DNA from: Azonexus sp. R2A61 | Lineage (GTDB): Bacteria; Pseudomonadota; Gammaproteobacteria; Burkholderiales; Rhodocyclaceae | Direction: 5' to 3' | DNA length: 64,000 nucleotides | Assembly: GCF_021401135.1 (NCBI RefSeq) | Contig: NZ_JACBFO010000003.1 | Span: forward strand, 310,001-374,000 | The notes under the pieces: generated by a model | Databases searched by the model: none | Seen by the model: only the letters and a program-made list of their open reading frames with translations | Told to the model about the DNA's origin: nothing | Part shown: positions 34,618 through 43,817 of the stretch, piece after piece | Layout of the letters: each line of letters opens with the position of its first letter | Numbering within the stretch: position 1 is the first letter of the stretch | Translations under genes and position numbers: made by a program

Positions 34618-34723
34618 CGGGGCGGGGAAGGGCGCGTTCTTCCTCGAAATCGCCCCACAGCGTGTTGAGAATGGCGAGCAGCACGGCGAAGCCGATGCCG
34701 AGTACCCAGGCGAAATACCACAT
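34607..34723 (-). CDS. cydX: Cytochrome bd small subunit
   Basis: A 38-aa single-helix protein starting MWYFAWVLGIGFAVLLAILN and ending EERALPRPDER, a clear CydX/YbgT match. CydX binds CydAB and stabilises the haem site of the quinol oxidase. AGGAAA precedes ATG 34723. It lies 12 bp after the Rieske gene and overlaps ybgE. It is easily missed because of its length. Confidence 0.9.
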   Translation of the reverse strand: MWYFAWVLGIGFAVLLAILNTLWGDFEEERALPRPDER

Positions 34724-34735
34724 GATGTTTTCCTT

Positions 34736-35359
34736 TCAGGTCTTGTCGAATTCGTCGCTGCCGATGATCAGGCGGGTGTTCGTCAGATACTGGTGCGGCG
34801 GGATTTCCAGGTTGGTCGGGGCCGGTTTGTTCTTGAACACGCGGCCGGCGAAGTCGAAGGTCGAGCCGTGGCACGGGCAGAGAAAGCCGCCCGGCCAATC
34901 GGCGCCGAGCGCCGGGTCGCCGGGGGTGAAGGCGTTCGACGGCGAGCAGCCGAGGTGGGTGCAGATGCCCACGGCGACCAGCATTTCCGGCACCCGCGAG
35001 CGGGTTGCGTTGGCGGCGTAGGCGGGCTGCTGCGAGGCGACGGTCGAGCCGGGGTCGGCCAGCATCGGTTCGGCCTTTTGCAGCGCGGCGAGCATGGCCG
35101 GCGTGCGGTTGAGGATCCATACCGGCTTGCCGCGCCATTCGACGACCATCATCTCGCCCGGCGCCAGCTTGCCGATGTCGACTTCGACCGGCGCCCCGGC
35201 GGCGAGCGCGCGCTCGGAGGGCATCAGGCTGGAAACGAAGGGCACGATGGCGGTCAGCGCCAGCGCGCCGCCGGCACCGGCCGTGGCCATCATCCATTGG
35301 CGGCGGGCCGGGCTGTCGCAGACGGTGAAGGACTCACCGGAACACAGGCATTCGGACAT
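34736..35359 (-). CDS. Rieske [2Fe-2S] protein, bc1-type, inside the cyd operon
   Basis: A 207-aa Rieske protein with a twin-arginine-like export segment (SPARRQWMMATAGAGGALALT), one N-terminal membrane anchor, and both cluster loops CTHLGCSPSN and CPCHGSTFD, giving the two Cys and two His ligands. It looks like PetA of the cytochrome bc1 complex, with the NxT/APPxxL type ending (LEIPPHQYL). No petB or petC is nearby; it lies 11 bp after cydB and 12 bp before cydX. Its place in a bd oxidase operon is unusual. Confidence 0.9.
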   Translation of the reverse strand: MSECLCSGESFTVCDSPARRQWMMATAGAGGALALTAIVPFVSSLMPSERALAAGAPVEVDIGKLAPGEMMVVEWRGKPVWILNRTPAMLAALQKAEPMLADPGSTVASQQPAYAANATRSRVPEMLVAVGICTHLGCSPSNAFTPGDPALGADWPGGFLCPCHGSTFDFAGRVFKNKPAPTNLEIPPHQYLTNTRLIIGSDEFDKT

Positions 35360-35370
35360 GGCGTTCTCCC

Positions 35371-36513
35371 TTAGTAGGCGGCGTGGTCGTTCTCGCGGAT
35401 GTAGGCGGCGGTGACCTTGCCGGCCATCACCTTGTAGGCCCAGCCGGTGTAGGCAATGATCAGCGGCATGAAGATCAGCGTCACCCAGAGCATGATGTTC
35501 AGCGTCAGCTGGCTGGAGACGCTGTCCCAGACAGTGAGGCCGGAGCGCAGGTCGGTCGACGAGGGCATCACGAAGGGGAACAGCGAGGCGCCGGCGGTGC
35601 CGATGACGCCGACGATGGCCAGCGACGAGGCGACGAAGGCGGCCAGCGTGGCGCGATTGACCGCCAGCAGCATGGCCGCCAGCGTGCCGGCGTAGGCCAG
35701 CGCCGGCAGCAGCAGCGTCGCCGGGTATTTGTCGTAGTTGGCCAGCCAGGCGCCGGGTTGGCGGATGACTTCCTTGTCGAGCGGATTGGGCAGGGCTGCA
35801 GGGTCGACCGTCGACACGATGGCAAAACCGTCGATGCCCTGCCACAGCCAGATGCCGGCCGCCGAGAAGGCGAGCAGCAGCAGGCTGCCGAAGATCAGCA
35901 TGGCCGTCTGCGTGCGCCGCTGGACGGCGCCTTCGGTGCGGTGCATCAGGTAGATCGCGCCGTGGAAGGTGATCATCGCCGTCGACACGACGCCGCAGAG
36001 CAGGGCGAAGGGATTGAGCAGGGCCCAGAAGCTGCCGGTGTAGTAGGGCATCAGGTTGTCGGCGAAATGGAAGGGCACGCCCTGGAACAGGTTGCCGAAG
36101 GCGACGCCGAAGATCAGCGGCGGCACGGCGCCGCCGACGAACAGGCCCCAGTCCCAGGTCTGGCGCCAGGTCGGGTTGTTGATCTTGCTCCGGTAGTCGA
36201 AGCCGACCGGGCGGAAGAACAGTGCCCAGAGCACGGCCAGCATCGCCCAGTAGAAACCGGAGAAAGCGGTCGCGTAGACCAGCGGCCAGGCGGCGAAGAT
36301 GGCGCCGCCGCCGGTGATGAACCAGACCTGGTTGCCGTCCCAGTGCGGGCCGACGGTGTTGATGACGATGCGCCGTTCGACGTCGTCCTTGCCGACGAAG
36401 GGCAGCAGCGTGCCGACGCCCATGTCGTGGCCGTCCATGATGGCGAAGCCGACCAGCAGGACGCCGACCAGCAGCCACCAGATGAGTTTCAGCGTGGGGT
36501 AATCGAAAAGCAT
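35371..36513 (-). CDS. cydB: Cytochrome bd ubiquinol oxidase subunit II
   Basis: A 380-aa integral membrane protein with eight or nine helices. Signature stretches: LIWWLLVGVLLVGFAIMDGHDMGVG and NTVGPHWDGNQVWFITGGGA. It pairs with CydA in the high-affinity quinol oxidase, which needs no proton pump and works at low oxygen. It starts 9 bp after cydA. The ending IRENDHAAY is normal. Confidence 0.95.
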   Translation of the reverse strand: MLFDYPTLKLIWWLLVGVLLVGFAIMDGHDMGVGTLLPFVGKDDVERRIVINTVGPHWDGNQVWFITGGGAIFAAWPLVYATAFSGFYWAMLAVLWALFFRPVGFDYRSKINNPTWRQTWDWGLFVGGAVPPLIFGVAFGNLFQGVPFHFADNLMPYYTGSFWALLNPFALLCGVVSTAMITFHGAIYLMHRTEGAVQRRTQTAMLIFGSLLLLAFSAAGIWLWQGIDGFAIVSTVDPAALPNPLDKEVIRQPGAWLANYDKYPATLLLPALAYAGTLAAMLLAVNRATLAAFVASSLAIVGVIGTAGASLFPFVMPSSTDLRSGLTVWDSVSSQLTLNIMLWVTLIFMPLIIAYTGWAYKVMAGKVTAAYIRENDHAAY

Positions 36514-36522
36514 GGTTGTTCC

Positions 36523-38079
36523 TCAGGCGTGAGCGTATTCGTTGTCATAGCGGCCGGTACCCAGGCTGCCCGGACCCTGCTTGGCGAAGCGCACCATCAG
36601 GTACATCTCGACCACCAGCAGCAGCGTGTAGAAACCGACGAAGCCGGCGAGCGAGCCGTAGAGGCTGCCGACCGACAGCGTCGATACCGACATGTGGGTC
36701 GGCAGCACGCCGTAGATGGTCCAGGGCTGGCGGCCGTATTCGGCGACGAACCAGCCGAGCTCGCAGGACAGCCAGGGCACCGGCAGCATCCACAGCGAGG
36801 CGCGCAGCAGCCACGGCTGGTCGGCGAAATTGCCCTTGATCGAGGACCACAGCGCGGCACCGAACAGCGCCAGCATCAGGAAGCCGAAGCCGACCATCAG
36901 GCGGAAGGTCCAGAACAGCGGGGCGACGCGCGGGATGGTGTCAGCTACGGCTTTGTCGATCATCTCTGGCGTCGCCTGGCTGACGTCGACGACGTACTTC
37001 TTCAGCAACAGGCCGAAGCCGAGGTCGCCGACGTGCTGTTCGAACAAGGCCTTGGTCTCGGCGTCTGCCGGGTTCTTGCGCAGCTTTTCCAGGGCGCCGA
37101 CGGCGATCTGGCCGGACAGGATGCGTTCGCGGTTCTTCTCGCGGATTTCCTTGATCCCGGGAATCTGCTTGTCGAGCGAGCGGGTGCCGATGATGCCCAT
37201 GACCCAGGGAATCTCGATGGCGAAATCGTTCTTCATTTCGGCTTCGTTGGGAATCGCGATCAGGTTGAAGCCGGCCGGTGCCGGTTCAGTTTCCCACATC
37301 GCTTCCATTGCCGCGAGCTTGGTCTGCTGCGCTTCACCGACGGTGTAGCCGGATTCGTCGCCGAGCACGATGACCGAGCAGATCGAGGTGAAGCCGAAGG
37401 CGGCGGCGATGCGGAAGCTCTTCTTGGCGAACTCGACGTCGCGCCCGCGCAGCAGGTAGAAGGCCGAGATCGACAGCACGAACATGGCGCCGGTGACGTA
37501 GCCGGCCGACACGGTATGGACGAACTTGGCCTGGGCGTCCGGGTTGAACAGCACGGCCCAGAAATCGACCATTTCCATGCGCATGGTCACGTAGCTGAAT
37601 TCAGCGCCGACCGGATTCTGCATCCAGCCGTTGGCGATCAGGATCCACAGCGCCGACAGGTTGGTGCCGACGGCCATGAGGATGGTCACCAGTAGATGCT
37701 GCTTGCGCGACAGGCGGTCCCAGCCGAAGAAGAACAGGCCGATGAAGGTCGATTCGAGGAAGAAGGCCATCAGGCCTTCGATCGCCAGCGGCGCGCCGAA
37801 GATGTCGCCGACGTAGTGGGAGTAGTAGGCCCAGTTGGTGCCGAACTGGAACTCCATGGTGATGCCGGTGGTCACGCCGAGCGCGAAATTGATGCCGAAC
37901 AGCTTGCCCCAGAAGCGGGTCATGTCCTTATATATGGTCTTGCCGGTCATCACGTAGGCGGACTCCATGATCACCAGGATCCAGGTCATGCCGATGGTCA
38001 ATGGCACGAACAGGAAGTGGTACATCGCGGTGATCGCGAACTGTAGCCGGGACAGGTCGACGAGTTGCTCACTGAGCAT
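36523..38079 (-). CDS. cydA: Cytochrome bd ubiquinol oxidase subunit I
   Basis: A 518-aa subunit carrying haems b558, b595 and d. His in the first helices ([21 protein letters not shown]), the [13 protein letters not shown] segment and the Q-loop (about 250-330) are visible; axial ligands are expected at His19-like and Met positions. The open frame extends to 38145, but ATG 38079 has AAGGAGAAA 4 nt upstream and matches the [14 protein letters not shown] start. Its start overlaps the end of cydP by 11 bp. Confidence 0.95.
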   Translation of the reverse strand: MLSEQLVDLSRLQFAITAMYHFLFVPLTIGMTWILVIMESAYVMTGKTIYKDMTRFWGKLFGINFALGVTTGITMEFQFGTNWAYYSHYVGDIFGAPLAIEGLMAFFLESTFIGLFFFGWDRLSRKQHLLVTILMAVGTNLSALWILIANGWMQNPVGAEFSYVTMRMEMVDFWAVLFNPDAQAKFVHTVSAGYVTGAMFVLSISAFYLLRGRDVEFAKKSFRIAAAFGFTSICSVIVLGDESGYTVGEAQQTKLAAMEAMWETEPAPAGFNLIAIPNEAEMKNDFAIEIPWVMGIIGTRSLDKQIPGIKEIREKNRERILSGQIAVGALEKLRKNPADAETKALFEQHVGDLGFGLLLKKYVVDVSQATPEMIDKAVADTIPRVAPLFWTFRLMVGFGFLMLALFGAALWSSIKGNFADQPWLLRASLWMLPVPWLSCELGWFVAEYGRQPWTIYGVLPTHMSVSTLSVGSLYGSLAGFVGFYTLLLVVEMYLMVRFAKQGPGSLGTGRYDNEYAHA

Positions 38080-38260
38080 TGCTTTCTCCTTGGCGTGGGG
38101 CGGCCGATGGATCTTGCGCGACATGACGGGCGACGGCGGCAGCATCCACCGGAACCCTGACGTCGCGGACGAAGCTCCACCAGATCATGGCGAGCAAGGT
38201 CAGCTTGAGGATGACGAGAATGACGAGTTCGCGGCGCAGGCGTCGGTCACGGGAATCCAT
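38069..38260 (-). CDS. cydP: Cytochrome oxidase putative small subunit CydP
   Basis: A 63-aa protein with one membrane helix ([21 protein letters not shown]) preceded by a basic RDRRLRRE stretch, matching the CydP family found next to cydAB. It is the first gene of the operon and overlaps cydA, so it is probably translated with it. Function is not well established. Confidence 0.82.
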   Translation of the reverse strand: MDSRDRRLRRELVILVILKLTLLAMIWWSFVRDVRVPVDAAAVARHVAQDPSAAPRQGESNAQ

Positions 38261-38588
38261 GGCAGGCTCCAGATTGAATAACAGCTATGGCTTATCAATA
38301 GGCGTGCCAGTTGCCGATCGGGTTGTGTGCCGTTTCAAGGTATTGATTCAAAGGGAGTGAGGAAAATTTCGGCTGGCGGTTGCCACGGTCAACTGTCGGT
38401 TGTGGCAATAAATGTCCGTCAAAAATGGCGAAAATGACCTGTCGACCGCAGGGGCTGGCAGGCAGGGGGTGTGAATCGCCTTTGGCTATCGGAATGATTT
38501 GATGAATTGATTGGTTCAATCGGCTCCGGCTTTTTAAGATGCCAGCTGTCAATCCAATCGCACGCCAATCAATCAGGGAGCTCATGTC
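38261..38588. other. Divergent control region between cydP and ahpF, with repeat copy
   Basis: This 328-bp gap should carry promoters for both operons. A dispersed repeat copy is at 38421-38451 (AAAAATGGCG-N10-GTCGACCGCAG), 27 of 31 positions identical to 15484-15514. TTGATTGGTTCAA near 38510 resembles an FNR box but has a 5-bp spacer instead of 6. CTTTTTAAG follows. I see no convincing OxyR or FNR site and no RNA gene. Confidence 0.5.
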
Positions 38589-40145
38589 ATGCTGGATACG
38601 CAAGTCAAGGAACAACTCAAGGCCTACCTCGAACGTCTGCAACGCCCGATCGAACTGGTAGCAGCGCTGGGCGACGATGCCGGGTCGCAGGAAATGCGGG
38701 CGCTGCTCGACGATATCGTCGCTTGCTCGGCCAAGGTTAGCCTGCGCGAGGAAGCCGACGCCCGGGTGCCGTCCTTCGGCATCGCGGTGCCCGGCGAAGC
38801 CGCCCGCATCCGCTTCGCTGGCCTGCCGATGGGCCATGAATTCACCTCGCTGGTACTCGCCCTGCTGCAGACCGGCGGCCATCCGCCCAAGGTCGATGCG
38901 GCGGTGATCGAGCAGATCAAGGGCCTGCCGGGCCCGCTCAAATTCGAGACCTTCATCTCGCTGTCCTGCCACAACTGCCCGGACGTCGTGCAGGCGCTGA
39001 ACCTGATCGCCGTGCTCAACCCGAACGTGACCAGCACGATGATCGACGGCGCGCTGTTCCAGGCCGAAGTCGAGCAGCGTCAGATCATGGCCGTGCCGAC
39101 GGTCTACCTGAACGATGCCGAGTTCGACCAGGGCCGGATGACGATCGAGGAAATCCTCGCCAAGGTCGATACCGGCGCCGCGGCGCGGGCGGCCGAGCAA
39201 ATCGCCGGCAAGGAGGCGTTCGACGTGCTGGTCGTCGGCGGCGGCCCGGCCGGCGCGGCAGCGGCCGTCTATGCCGCGCGCAAGGGCATCCGCACCGGCG
39301 TCGTCGCCGAGCGTTTCGGCGGCCAGGTGATGGACACGCTGGGCATCGAGAACTTCATCTCGGTCAAGGAAACCGAAGGGCCGAAGCTGGCCATGGCGCT
39401 GGAAGAGCACGTCAAGGCCTACGACGTCGACATCATGAACCTGCAGCGTGCGGCAAAGCTGGTGCCGGCGGCCGAGCCGGGCGGGCTGATCGAGGTGCAG
39501 CTGGACAGCGGCGCATCGCTCAAGTCGAAGTCGGTGATCGTCGCCACCGGCGCCCGCTGGCGCGAGATGGGCGTGCCGGGCGAGAAGGAATACAAGGCCA
39601 AGGGCGTCTGTTTCTGCCCGCACTGCGACGGCCCGCTGTTCAAGGGCAAGCGGGTGGCGGTGATCGGTGGCGGCAACTCCGGCGTCGAAGCGGCGATCGA
39701 CCTGGCCGGCATCGTCGCCCACGTGACGCTGCTCGAATTCGGCGACACGCTGCGCGCCGACGCGGTGCTGCAGAAGAAGCTGACCAGCCTGCCGAACGTG
39801 ACGGTGATCAAGTCGGCGCAGACCACCGAAGTGACCGGCGACGGCCAGAAGGTGAACGGCCTGACCTACACCGACCGGACGAGCGGCGAGAGCCGGCACG
39901 TCGAGCTCGAAGGCATCTTCGTGCAGATCGGCTTGCTGCCGGCGACCGACTGGCTCAAGGGCACGGTAGACCTCAGCCGCTTCGGCGAAATCGAGATCGA
40001 CGCCAGGGGCCAGACCAATGTGCCCGGCGTGTTCGCCGCCGGCGACTGCACGACGGTGCCGTACAAGCAGATCATCATCGCCATGGGCGCCGGCGCCACC
40101 GCTTCGCTCAGCGCTTTCGATCATTTGATCCGCAGCGGCCAGTAA
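38589..40145 (+). CDS. ahpF: Alkyl hydroperoxide reductase subunit F
   Basis: A 518-aa flavoprotein disulfide reductase that uses NADH to reduce the peroxidase AhpC. The N-terminal double-thioredoxin-fold domain (1-200) has redox CHNC (LSCHNCPD). The thioredoxin-reductase-like part has [10 protein letters not shown] for FAD, CPHC in [19 protein letters not shown] for NAD, and AAGDCTT near the end. ahpC is not adjacent. ATG 38589 has GGGAG upstream. A strong terminator follows at 40158. Confidence 0.93.
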   Translation: MLDTQVKEQLKAYLERLQRPIELVAALGDDAGSQEMRALLDDIVACSAKVSLREEADARVPSFGIAVPGEAARIRFAGLPMGHEFTSLVLALLQTGGHPPKVDAAVIEQIKGLPGPLKFETFISLSCHNCPDVVQALNLIAVLNPNVTSTMIDGALFQAEVEQRQIMAVPTVYLNDAEFDQGRMTIEEILAKVDTGAAARAAEQIAGKEAFDVLVVGGGPAGAAAAVYAARKGIRTGVVAERFGGQVMDTLGIENFISVKETEGPKLAMALEEHVKAYDVDIMNLQRAAKLVPAAEPGGLIEVQLDSGASLKSKSVIVATGARWREMGVPGEKEYKAKGVCFCPHCDGPLFKGKRVAVIGGGNSGVEAAIDLAGIVAHVTLLEFGDTLRADAVLQKKLTSLPNVTVIKSAQTTEVTGDGQKVNGLTYTDRTSGESRHVELEGIFVQIGLLPATDWLKGTVDLSRFGEIEIDARGQTNVPGVFAAGDCTTVPYKQIIIAMGAGATASLSAFDHLIRSGQ

Positions 40146-40157
40146 GCGCCGATGCCG

Positions 40158-40195
40158 CTTCCCCGTCCGCCCGGCAAGGCGGATGGGGAAGTTTT
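40158..40195 (+). terminator. Intrinsic terminator after ahpF
   Basis: CTTCCCCGTCCGCC (40158-40171), loop CGGCAA, GGCGGATGGGGAAG (40178-40191), then TTTT. A 14-bp stem with one G-T pair. Confidence 0.88.
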
Positions 40196-40228
40196 CGTTT
40201 ACGCTGCAAGTTCTGACAAGGAGTCCCC

Positions 40229-40702
40229 ATGAATCCGAAAACCCTGTTGCCGCTGCTGTTCGTCGTTTGCACCCTCGGCGTCAGCGCGCAAAGCAACCCG
40301 CTGCAGACCGGCGATGCCTTGCCGGCCCTGAGTCTCAAGGATCAGCACGACAATCCGGCAAGCCTGCCGGCCGACGTCCGGCAGATCATCTTTGCCGCCG
40401 ACAACGCCGGCGCCGGGCTGGCCGGCGACTGGCTGGACGCCCAGCCGAAGGACTGGCTGACGCGCACCCGGCGCGTCTATCTGGCCGACATCCACAAGAT
40501 GCCCGGCCTGATCGCCCGCATGTTCGCCTTGCCGAAACTGCGCGACAAACCGTACAGCATCGTGCTCGGCCGGCAGGAAGCCGATCTGGCAGTCTTTCCG
40601 CGACGCAAGGATTGCGTCACGCTGCTGCCGGTCAACGACGGCAAGGTCGGCGAAGCGAGTTACGCTTGCGATGCGGCGAGCCTGCAGGCGGCGTTGAAGT
40701 AG
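40229..40702 (+). CDS. Periplasmic thioredoxin-like protein without CxxC
   Basis: A 157-aa exported protein with signal peptide MNPKTLLPLLFVVCTLGVSAQ. The mature start, TGDALPALSLKDQHDNPASLP, resembles peroxiredoxin/TlpA proteins, but no CxxC occurs and the only mature Cys are near the end (KDCVTLL and YACDAAS), which could form a disulfide. Catalytic redox function is therefore doubtful. A ribosome site AAGGAG precedes ATG 40229. The gene stands alone between two terminators. Family unknown. Confidence 0.72.
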   Translation: MNPKTLLPLLFVVCTLGVSAQSNPLQTGDALPALSLKDQHDNPASLPADVRQIIFAADNAGAGLAGDWLDAQPKDWLTRTRRVYLADIHKMPGLIARMFALPKLRDKPYSIVLGRQEADLAVFPRRKDCVTLLPVNDGKVGEASYACDAASLQAALK

Positions 40703-40719
40703 CGCCGAGAAGGATGGGC

Positions 40720-40745
40720 AAAAAGGGCGGGGATGGACCCCGCCC
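40720..40745 (-). terminator. Terminator of the octaheme/cytochrome b operon
   Basis: On the minus strand GGGCGGGG (40745-40738), loop TCCAT, CCCCGCCC (40732-40725), then TTTTT (40724-40720). It lies 28 bp after the cytochrome b stop. Confidence 0.85.
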
Positions 40746-40772
40746 GACACAGGCAAGGCGGTGCGGGTTTGT

Positions 40773-41393
40773 TCAGTGCGCTCCGTCGTCCCCGTCTACC
40801 TCTTCCCAGCCGGTGAGCATCGCCTTGATGTGAGCGAAAACCGTGTGGCCGGTGGTCGTCAGATAGACGTGGATGAAGAAGAAGGCGGTGATCAGGAAGG
40901 CGCCCAGCGTATGGGCGACGGCGACCCACTCGAGGTTGAGGTAGGTATCGATGCCGAGGTGCTGCCAGTCGCCGTAGAACAGGTAGAGCAGCCCGGAAAC
41001 CCAGATCAGCGGCGAGATCACTGCGAGCAGCGCGAGGTAGGCCAGGCGTTGCAGCGGGTTGTGTTTCTGTACGGTGCTCTTGCGGAAAGGATGCGGTGCG
41101 TTGCGGAAGATGCCGATCAGGTAGTAATTGACCATCGCCAGCACGTTTTTCAACGATGGGATGTATTGCCGCCATTCGCCGGTCGTGAATTGCCAGAAGA
41201 TCGTGAATGCCCACAGCGTTAGCAGCGTCCAGGCGGCTAGCGTGTGCAGGCGTACTGCTTTTGCGAAACCGATCAGTTCGTAGCTGCCGTGAATTTCGAA
41301 GCCGCTGATCATCATGCCGATGATCAGCAGGGCTTGCGACCAGTGCCAGAAGCGCTCGTAGCGCTTGTAGATGTAGATGCGTTGGGTGCTCAT
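40773..41393 (-). CDS. Cytochrome b561-type membrane subunit
   Basis: A 206-aa four-helix cytochrome b of the Ni/Fe-hydrogenase or formate dehydrogenase gamma type. Helix His residues available for haem: RFWHWSQALLIIGMMISG, VRLHTLAAWTLL, AVAHTLGAFLITAFFFIHVYL. It probably exchanges electrons between the quinone pool and the octaheme cytochrome whose gene it overlaps by 4 bp (ATGA). The C-terminus WEEVDGDDGAH is acidic. Confidence 0.87.
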   Translation of the reverse strand: MSTQRIYIYKRYERFWHWSQALLIIGMMISGFEIHGSYELIGFAKAVRLHTLAAWTLLTLWAFTIFWQFTTGEWRQYIPSLKNVLAMVNYYLIGIFRNAPHPFRKSTVQKHNPLQRLAYLALLAVISPLIWVSGLLYLFYGDWQHLGIDTYLNLEWVAVAHTLGAFLITAFFFIHVYLTTTGHTVFAHIKAMLTGWEEVDGDDGAH

Positions 41394-43027
41394 TGCTTGT
41401 TCTCCTGACGACGGGTGAGGATGCGGGCCAAACCGTGGATCAGCCCACCGCCGATAGCGCCGACGATGGCCAGGCCGCCGAATAGGTCGATCCAGGGGTT
41501 GCGGTCGCGGCCAGGTAGATAGATACCCTCGATCTTCGCCAGCCGTCCTGTCGCGTCACGGGTGTGACATTCGGCGCAGGGAACGGCCTTTTCCTTGGGG
41601 GCGACCATGTGGGTGATGAACCAATTCATCCGCGTTTCGATGAAGCCGAATTCGCCGCTGTAGGGCAGGCCGGCGTATTCCATTCCGGCCCGAATTGACT
41701 TTGCGTAGTCGTAGTTCTTCCACAATGCTGTGTCGTCGTCGCCGAACACGTGGTTGACCACCAGCGTGTCGTTGACCGGGTCGTAGGCCTGTTTGCCGCG
41801 CATCACCTTGAATGGCCAGATCCGTGATGAGGGATCGCCGGCCGAGCCTTCGATGCGGTTGAGTTCGAGCACGCCGTCGGTGGCGATGTAGGCCTCAAGC
41901 TTGTCGGTGATCGTGACCTGCTGGACGGTGCCGTTGTACCACTTGTATTCGGGGCGGACGTTCTCGCCGTAGGAAAAATCGCCCTTGGCCGCTGAATATG
42001 TCAGATGGCCGTGTTCATCCTTGATGAACAGCGGTTTCCCGTCGGCCCCCATCTTGCCGGCGGTGGACCAATCCCACAGCATCTTGGTCGGGATGCCGCC
42101 GCGGGCGAATTCGGGGATGTGGCAGGTCTGGCAGGCGACTTTTGCGGTGTGCGCGTTGAGTTTCGCCTGCCGGTGAGGTTCAAAGCCATGGCAGGATTCG
42201 CAGGTCGCTCGATTGCGGTCGTCCTTGGGCAGGTCGATGCCGTGCGGATCCCGGGCGGTCGCCGCATAACGGCTGCCCGAGGGCTGGTGGGCGTTGAAGG
42301 TATGGCAGTCGGAACAAGCCATGTCGGCACCGTCCTTGGCCATATGGACATCGAGTTCGCGCGACGGTGTCTTCAGCGAGGAGTCGAGGTCGCCGTGCTT
42401 GACGCCATCGCCGCCGCCACCACTGAAATGGCAGGCGCCGCAGTTGGCGCGACCGGGTTGGCCGACGTGCTGGGCGATCTTTGTCAGGTCGGGGGCCTTG
42501 AACGGTTTTTTGCCTGGCGGGCCTTCCATCGGTTCGAACTCGCGATCGGCATAGAGCGGATGGCCTGCGTTTGTGCCGAATTTCTTGTAGGTGCCTGTGG
42601 TGTCGTGGCAGGCCAGACAGTCGACGTTGTCCTGATTGGTGAAATCGAAGCCTTGGTCTGTCCAGCCATAACCGGCATGGCAACTGGTGCAGCGCGGTTC
42701 GTTGGAGAGCGGCGAGCCGCAGAAGTTGTTGGCGGCCCATTTTTTGCCTAACATTTTGCCGGTGGTCGGGCTTTTCGTTTCCCAGGTCCAGTGCACGCTT
42801 TTCATGACCTGGTGACCGGCGGTGTTGTGGCAGGTCAGGCAGGCCTTGGTAACCTCAGGGCCGCTTTTGAACGGGCCTTTCAGGAGATCCAGTTTGCTGT
42901 GGTCGGTGGTCGATCGCTCGACGGGGGTGGCGGCCGGCTGGCCGGCGACGGGTATGGCGACCGCCGGGGAATTCAGCAAGGTCAAGGCGAGGCAAAGGCC
43001 TGCGCACAGATTCACATGAAATCTCAT
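41390..43027 (-). CDS. Octaheme c-type cytochrome, tetrathionate reductase (OTR) family
   Basis: A 545-aa periplasmic multihaem protein with a signal peptide (NLCAGLCLALTLLNSPAVA) and eight CxxCH motifs: CLTCH, CTSCH, CLACH, CGACH, CSDCH, CESCH, CQTCH, CAECH. A C-terminal helix (DLFGGLAIVGAIGGGLIHGLA) anchors it, unlike the soluble Shewanella OTR. OTR reduces tetrathionate, nitrite and hydroxylamine in vitro; the physiological substrate is not settled. ATG 43027 follows GGAG; the frame opens at 43078. The partner b-type subunit follows immediately. Confidence 0.9.
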   Translation of the reverse strand: MRFHVNLCAGLCLALTLLNSPAVAIPVAGQPAATPVERSTTDHSKLDLLKGPFKSGPEVTKACLTCHNTAGHQVMKSVHWTWETKSPTTGKMLGKKWAANNFCGSPLSNEPRCTSCHAGYGWTDQGFDFTNQDNVDCLACHDTTGTYKKFGTNAGHPLYADREFEPMEGPPGKKPFKAPDLTKIAQHVGQPGRANCGACHFSGGGGDGVKHGDLDSSLKTPSRELDVHMAKDGADMACSDCHTFNAHQPSGSRYAATARDPHGIDLPKDDRNRATCESCHGFEPHRQAKLNAHTAKVACQTCHIPEFARGGIPTKMLWDWSTAGKMGADGKPLFIKDEHGHLTYSAAKGDFSYGENVRPEYKWYNGTVQQVTITDKLEAYIATDGVLELNRIEGSAGDPSSRIWPFKVMRGKQAYDPVNDTLVVNHVFGDDDTALWKNYDYAKSIRAGMEYAGLPYSGEFGFIETRMNWFITHMVAPKEKAVPCAECHTRDATGRLAKIEGIYLPGRDRNPWIDLFGGLAIVGAIGGGLIHGLARILTRRQENKQ

Positions 43028-43154
43028 GTGGGCTCCAGTGTCATGGTTGCAGGAGGCCGACCTCCCCAAGTCGGACACTTCCTGCGGCGCAGGCTAGCTT
43101 GTAGGGGATGGATTATAAGAAAATGCTGATTCATGGCAAGAAAAATGATTTTCT

Positions 43155-43168
43155 TGCGGTCGACCGCA
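43155..43168. repeat. 14-bp palindrome TGCGGTCGACCGCA
   Basis: A core copy of the palindrome also at 31847 and 54975, in the gap between the divergent octaheme and DUF3567 genes. It is flanked by AAAAATGATT (43141) and GAAAAATCGG (43176), A-tract arms like those at other copies. Confidence 0.75.
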
Positions 43169-43236
43169 GCACGCTTGAAAAATCGGCAGGGCGGCCGTAA
43201 TTAGGATCGTGAACGTTGATATCGGGAGCGACTGCG

Positions 43237-43470
43237 ATGAATGTCATCTACAACAGCGAACACTTTTCGGTGCTGGCCTATCCCGCCCAGCAGGGATTCG
43301 AACTGGTCGACAAGGACGCCGGCCGCATGCGTTTCCTGTACGGCGCCGCGGCTTCCGTCTTTCGTGCCGAGATCGACCGGATTCCCGAGGAAGCACGCGA
43401 TTTCGAGACCATCGACGCCTTGCTCGACGGCTATTGCACCGGCAGTGCGAGTCCTATCGTCATTCATTGA
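43237..43470 (+). CDS. DUF3567 family protein
   Basis: A 77-aa protein, MNVIYNSEHFSVLAY then GFELVDKDAGRMRFLYGAAASVFRAEI and the short C-terminal PIVIH, matching the DUF3567 pattern found mainly in Betaproteobacteria. Function unknown. ATG 43237 has GGGAG upstream; the frame opens at 43216. It lies 47 bp before the DUF3460 gene. Confidence 0.82.
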   Translation: MNVIYNSEHFSVLAYPAQQGFELVDKDAGRMRFLYGAAASVFRAEIDRIPEEARDFETIDALLDGYCTGSASPIVIH

Positions 43471-43517
43471 CGTGCTAGAATCGCCGCCATCGTAAAACTG
43501 TCCGAGGAAAGCCGAAC

Positions 43518-43727
43518 ATGGGTGTTGTCGATAGCGGTTACGTGTCCGATCACACGCGCTGGATGAACGAGCAGCTGGAAAAGAATCCGGAATGGGTCGA
43601 GGACCAGAAGGTCGGCCGCGCCCTGTGGTGGGACAAGAAGCAGGAAGTCGACGCAACGGCGCGCAATGCCGAGTCCAAGGTGGCGCAGAAGCCGTATCCC
43701 TACGACGTCAATTTCTTCGGCGAATAA
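43518..43727 (+). CDS. DUF3460 family protein
   Basis: A 69-aa protein matching DUF3460: YVSDHTRWMNEQLEKNPEWVEDQKVGRALWWDKK and the ending QKPYPYDVNFFGE. Function unknown; mostly betaproteobacterial. GAGGAAA lies before ATG 43518. It is followed by a bidirectional terminator. Confidence 0.84.
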   Translation: MGVVDSGYVSDHTRWMNEQLEKNPEWVEDQKVGRALWWDKKQEVDATARNAESKVAQKPYPYDVNFFGE

Positions 43728-43767
43728 GCCGCCGCAAGCCTTCTGCGGTCGACGTGCCGCAGACAGC

Positions 43768-43798
43768 AAAAAGCCGAGGTTTTCGCCTCGGCTTTTTT
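43768..43798. terminator. Bidirectional intrinsic terminator
   Basis: AAAAAGCCGAGG (43768-43779), loop TTTTCG, CCTCGGCTTTTTT (43786-43798). It serves the DUF3460 gene and the convergent acetyltransferase gene. It is flanked on both sides by repeat half-sites: CTGCGGTCGAC (43743) and GTCGACCGCAGC (43799). Confidence 0.9.
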
Positions 43799-43817
43799 GT
43801 CGACCGCAGCCGGTATA

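Noticed and set aside
35383..37695. 770-aa plus-strand frame opposite cydA/cydB
   Set aside because: Antisense shadow; both cyd genes are clear family members.
38507..38524. FNR box in the cydP-ahpF gap
   Set aside because: TTGATTGGTTCAA has a 5-bp spacer instead of the 6 required between TTGA and TCAA, and it is closer to ahpF than to cydP.
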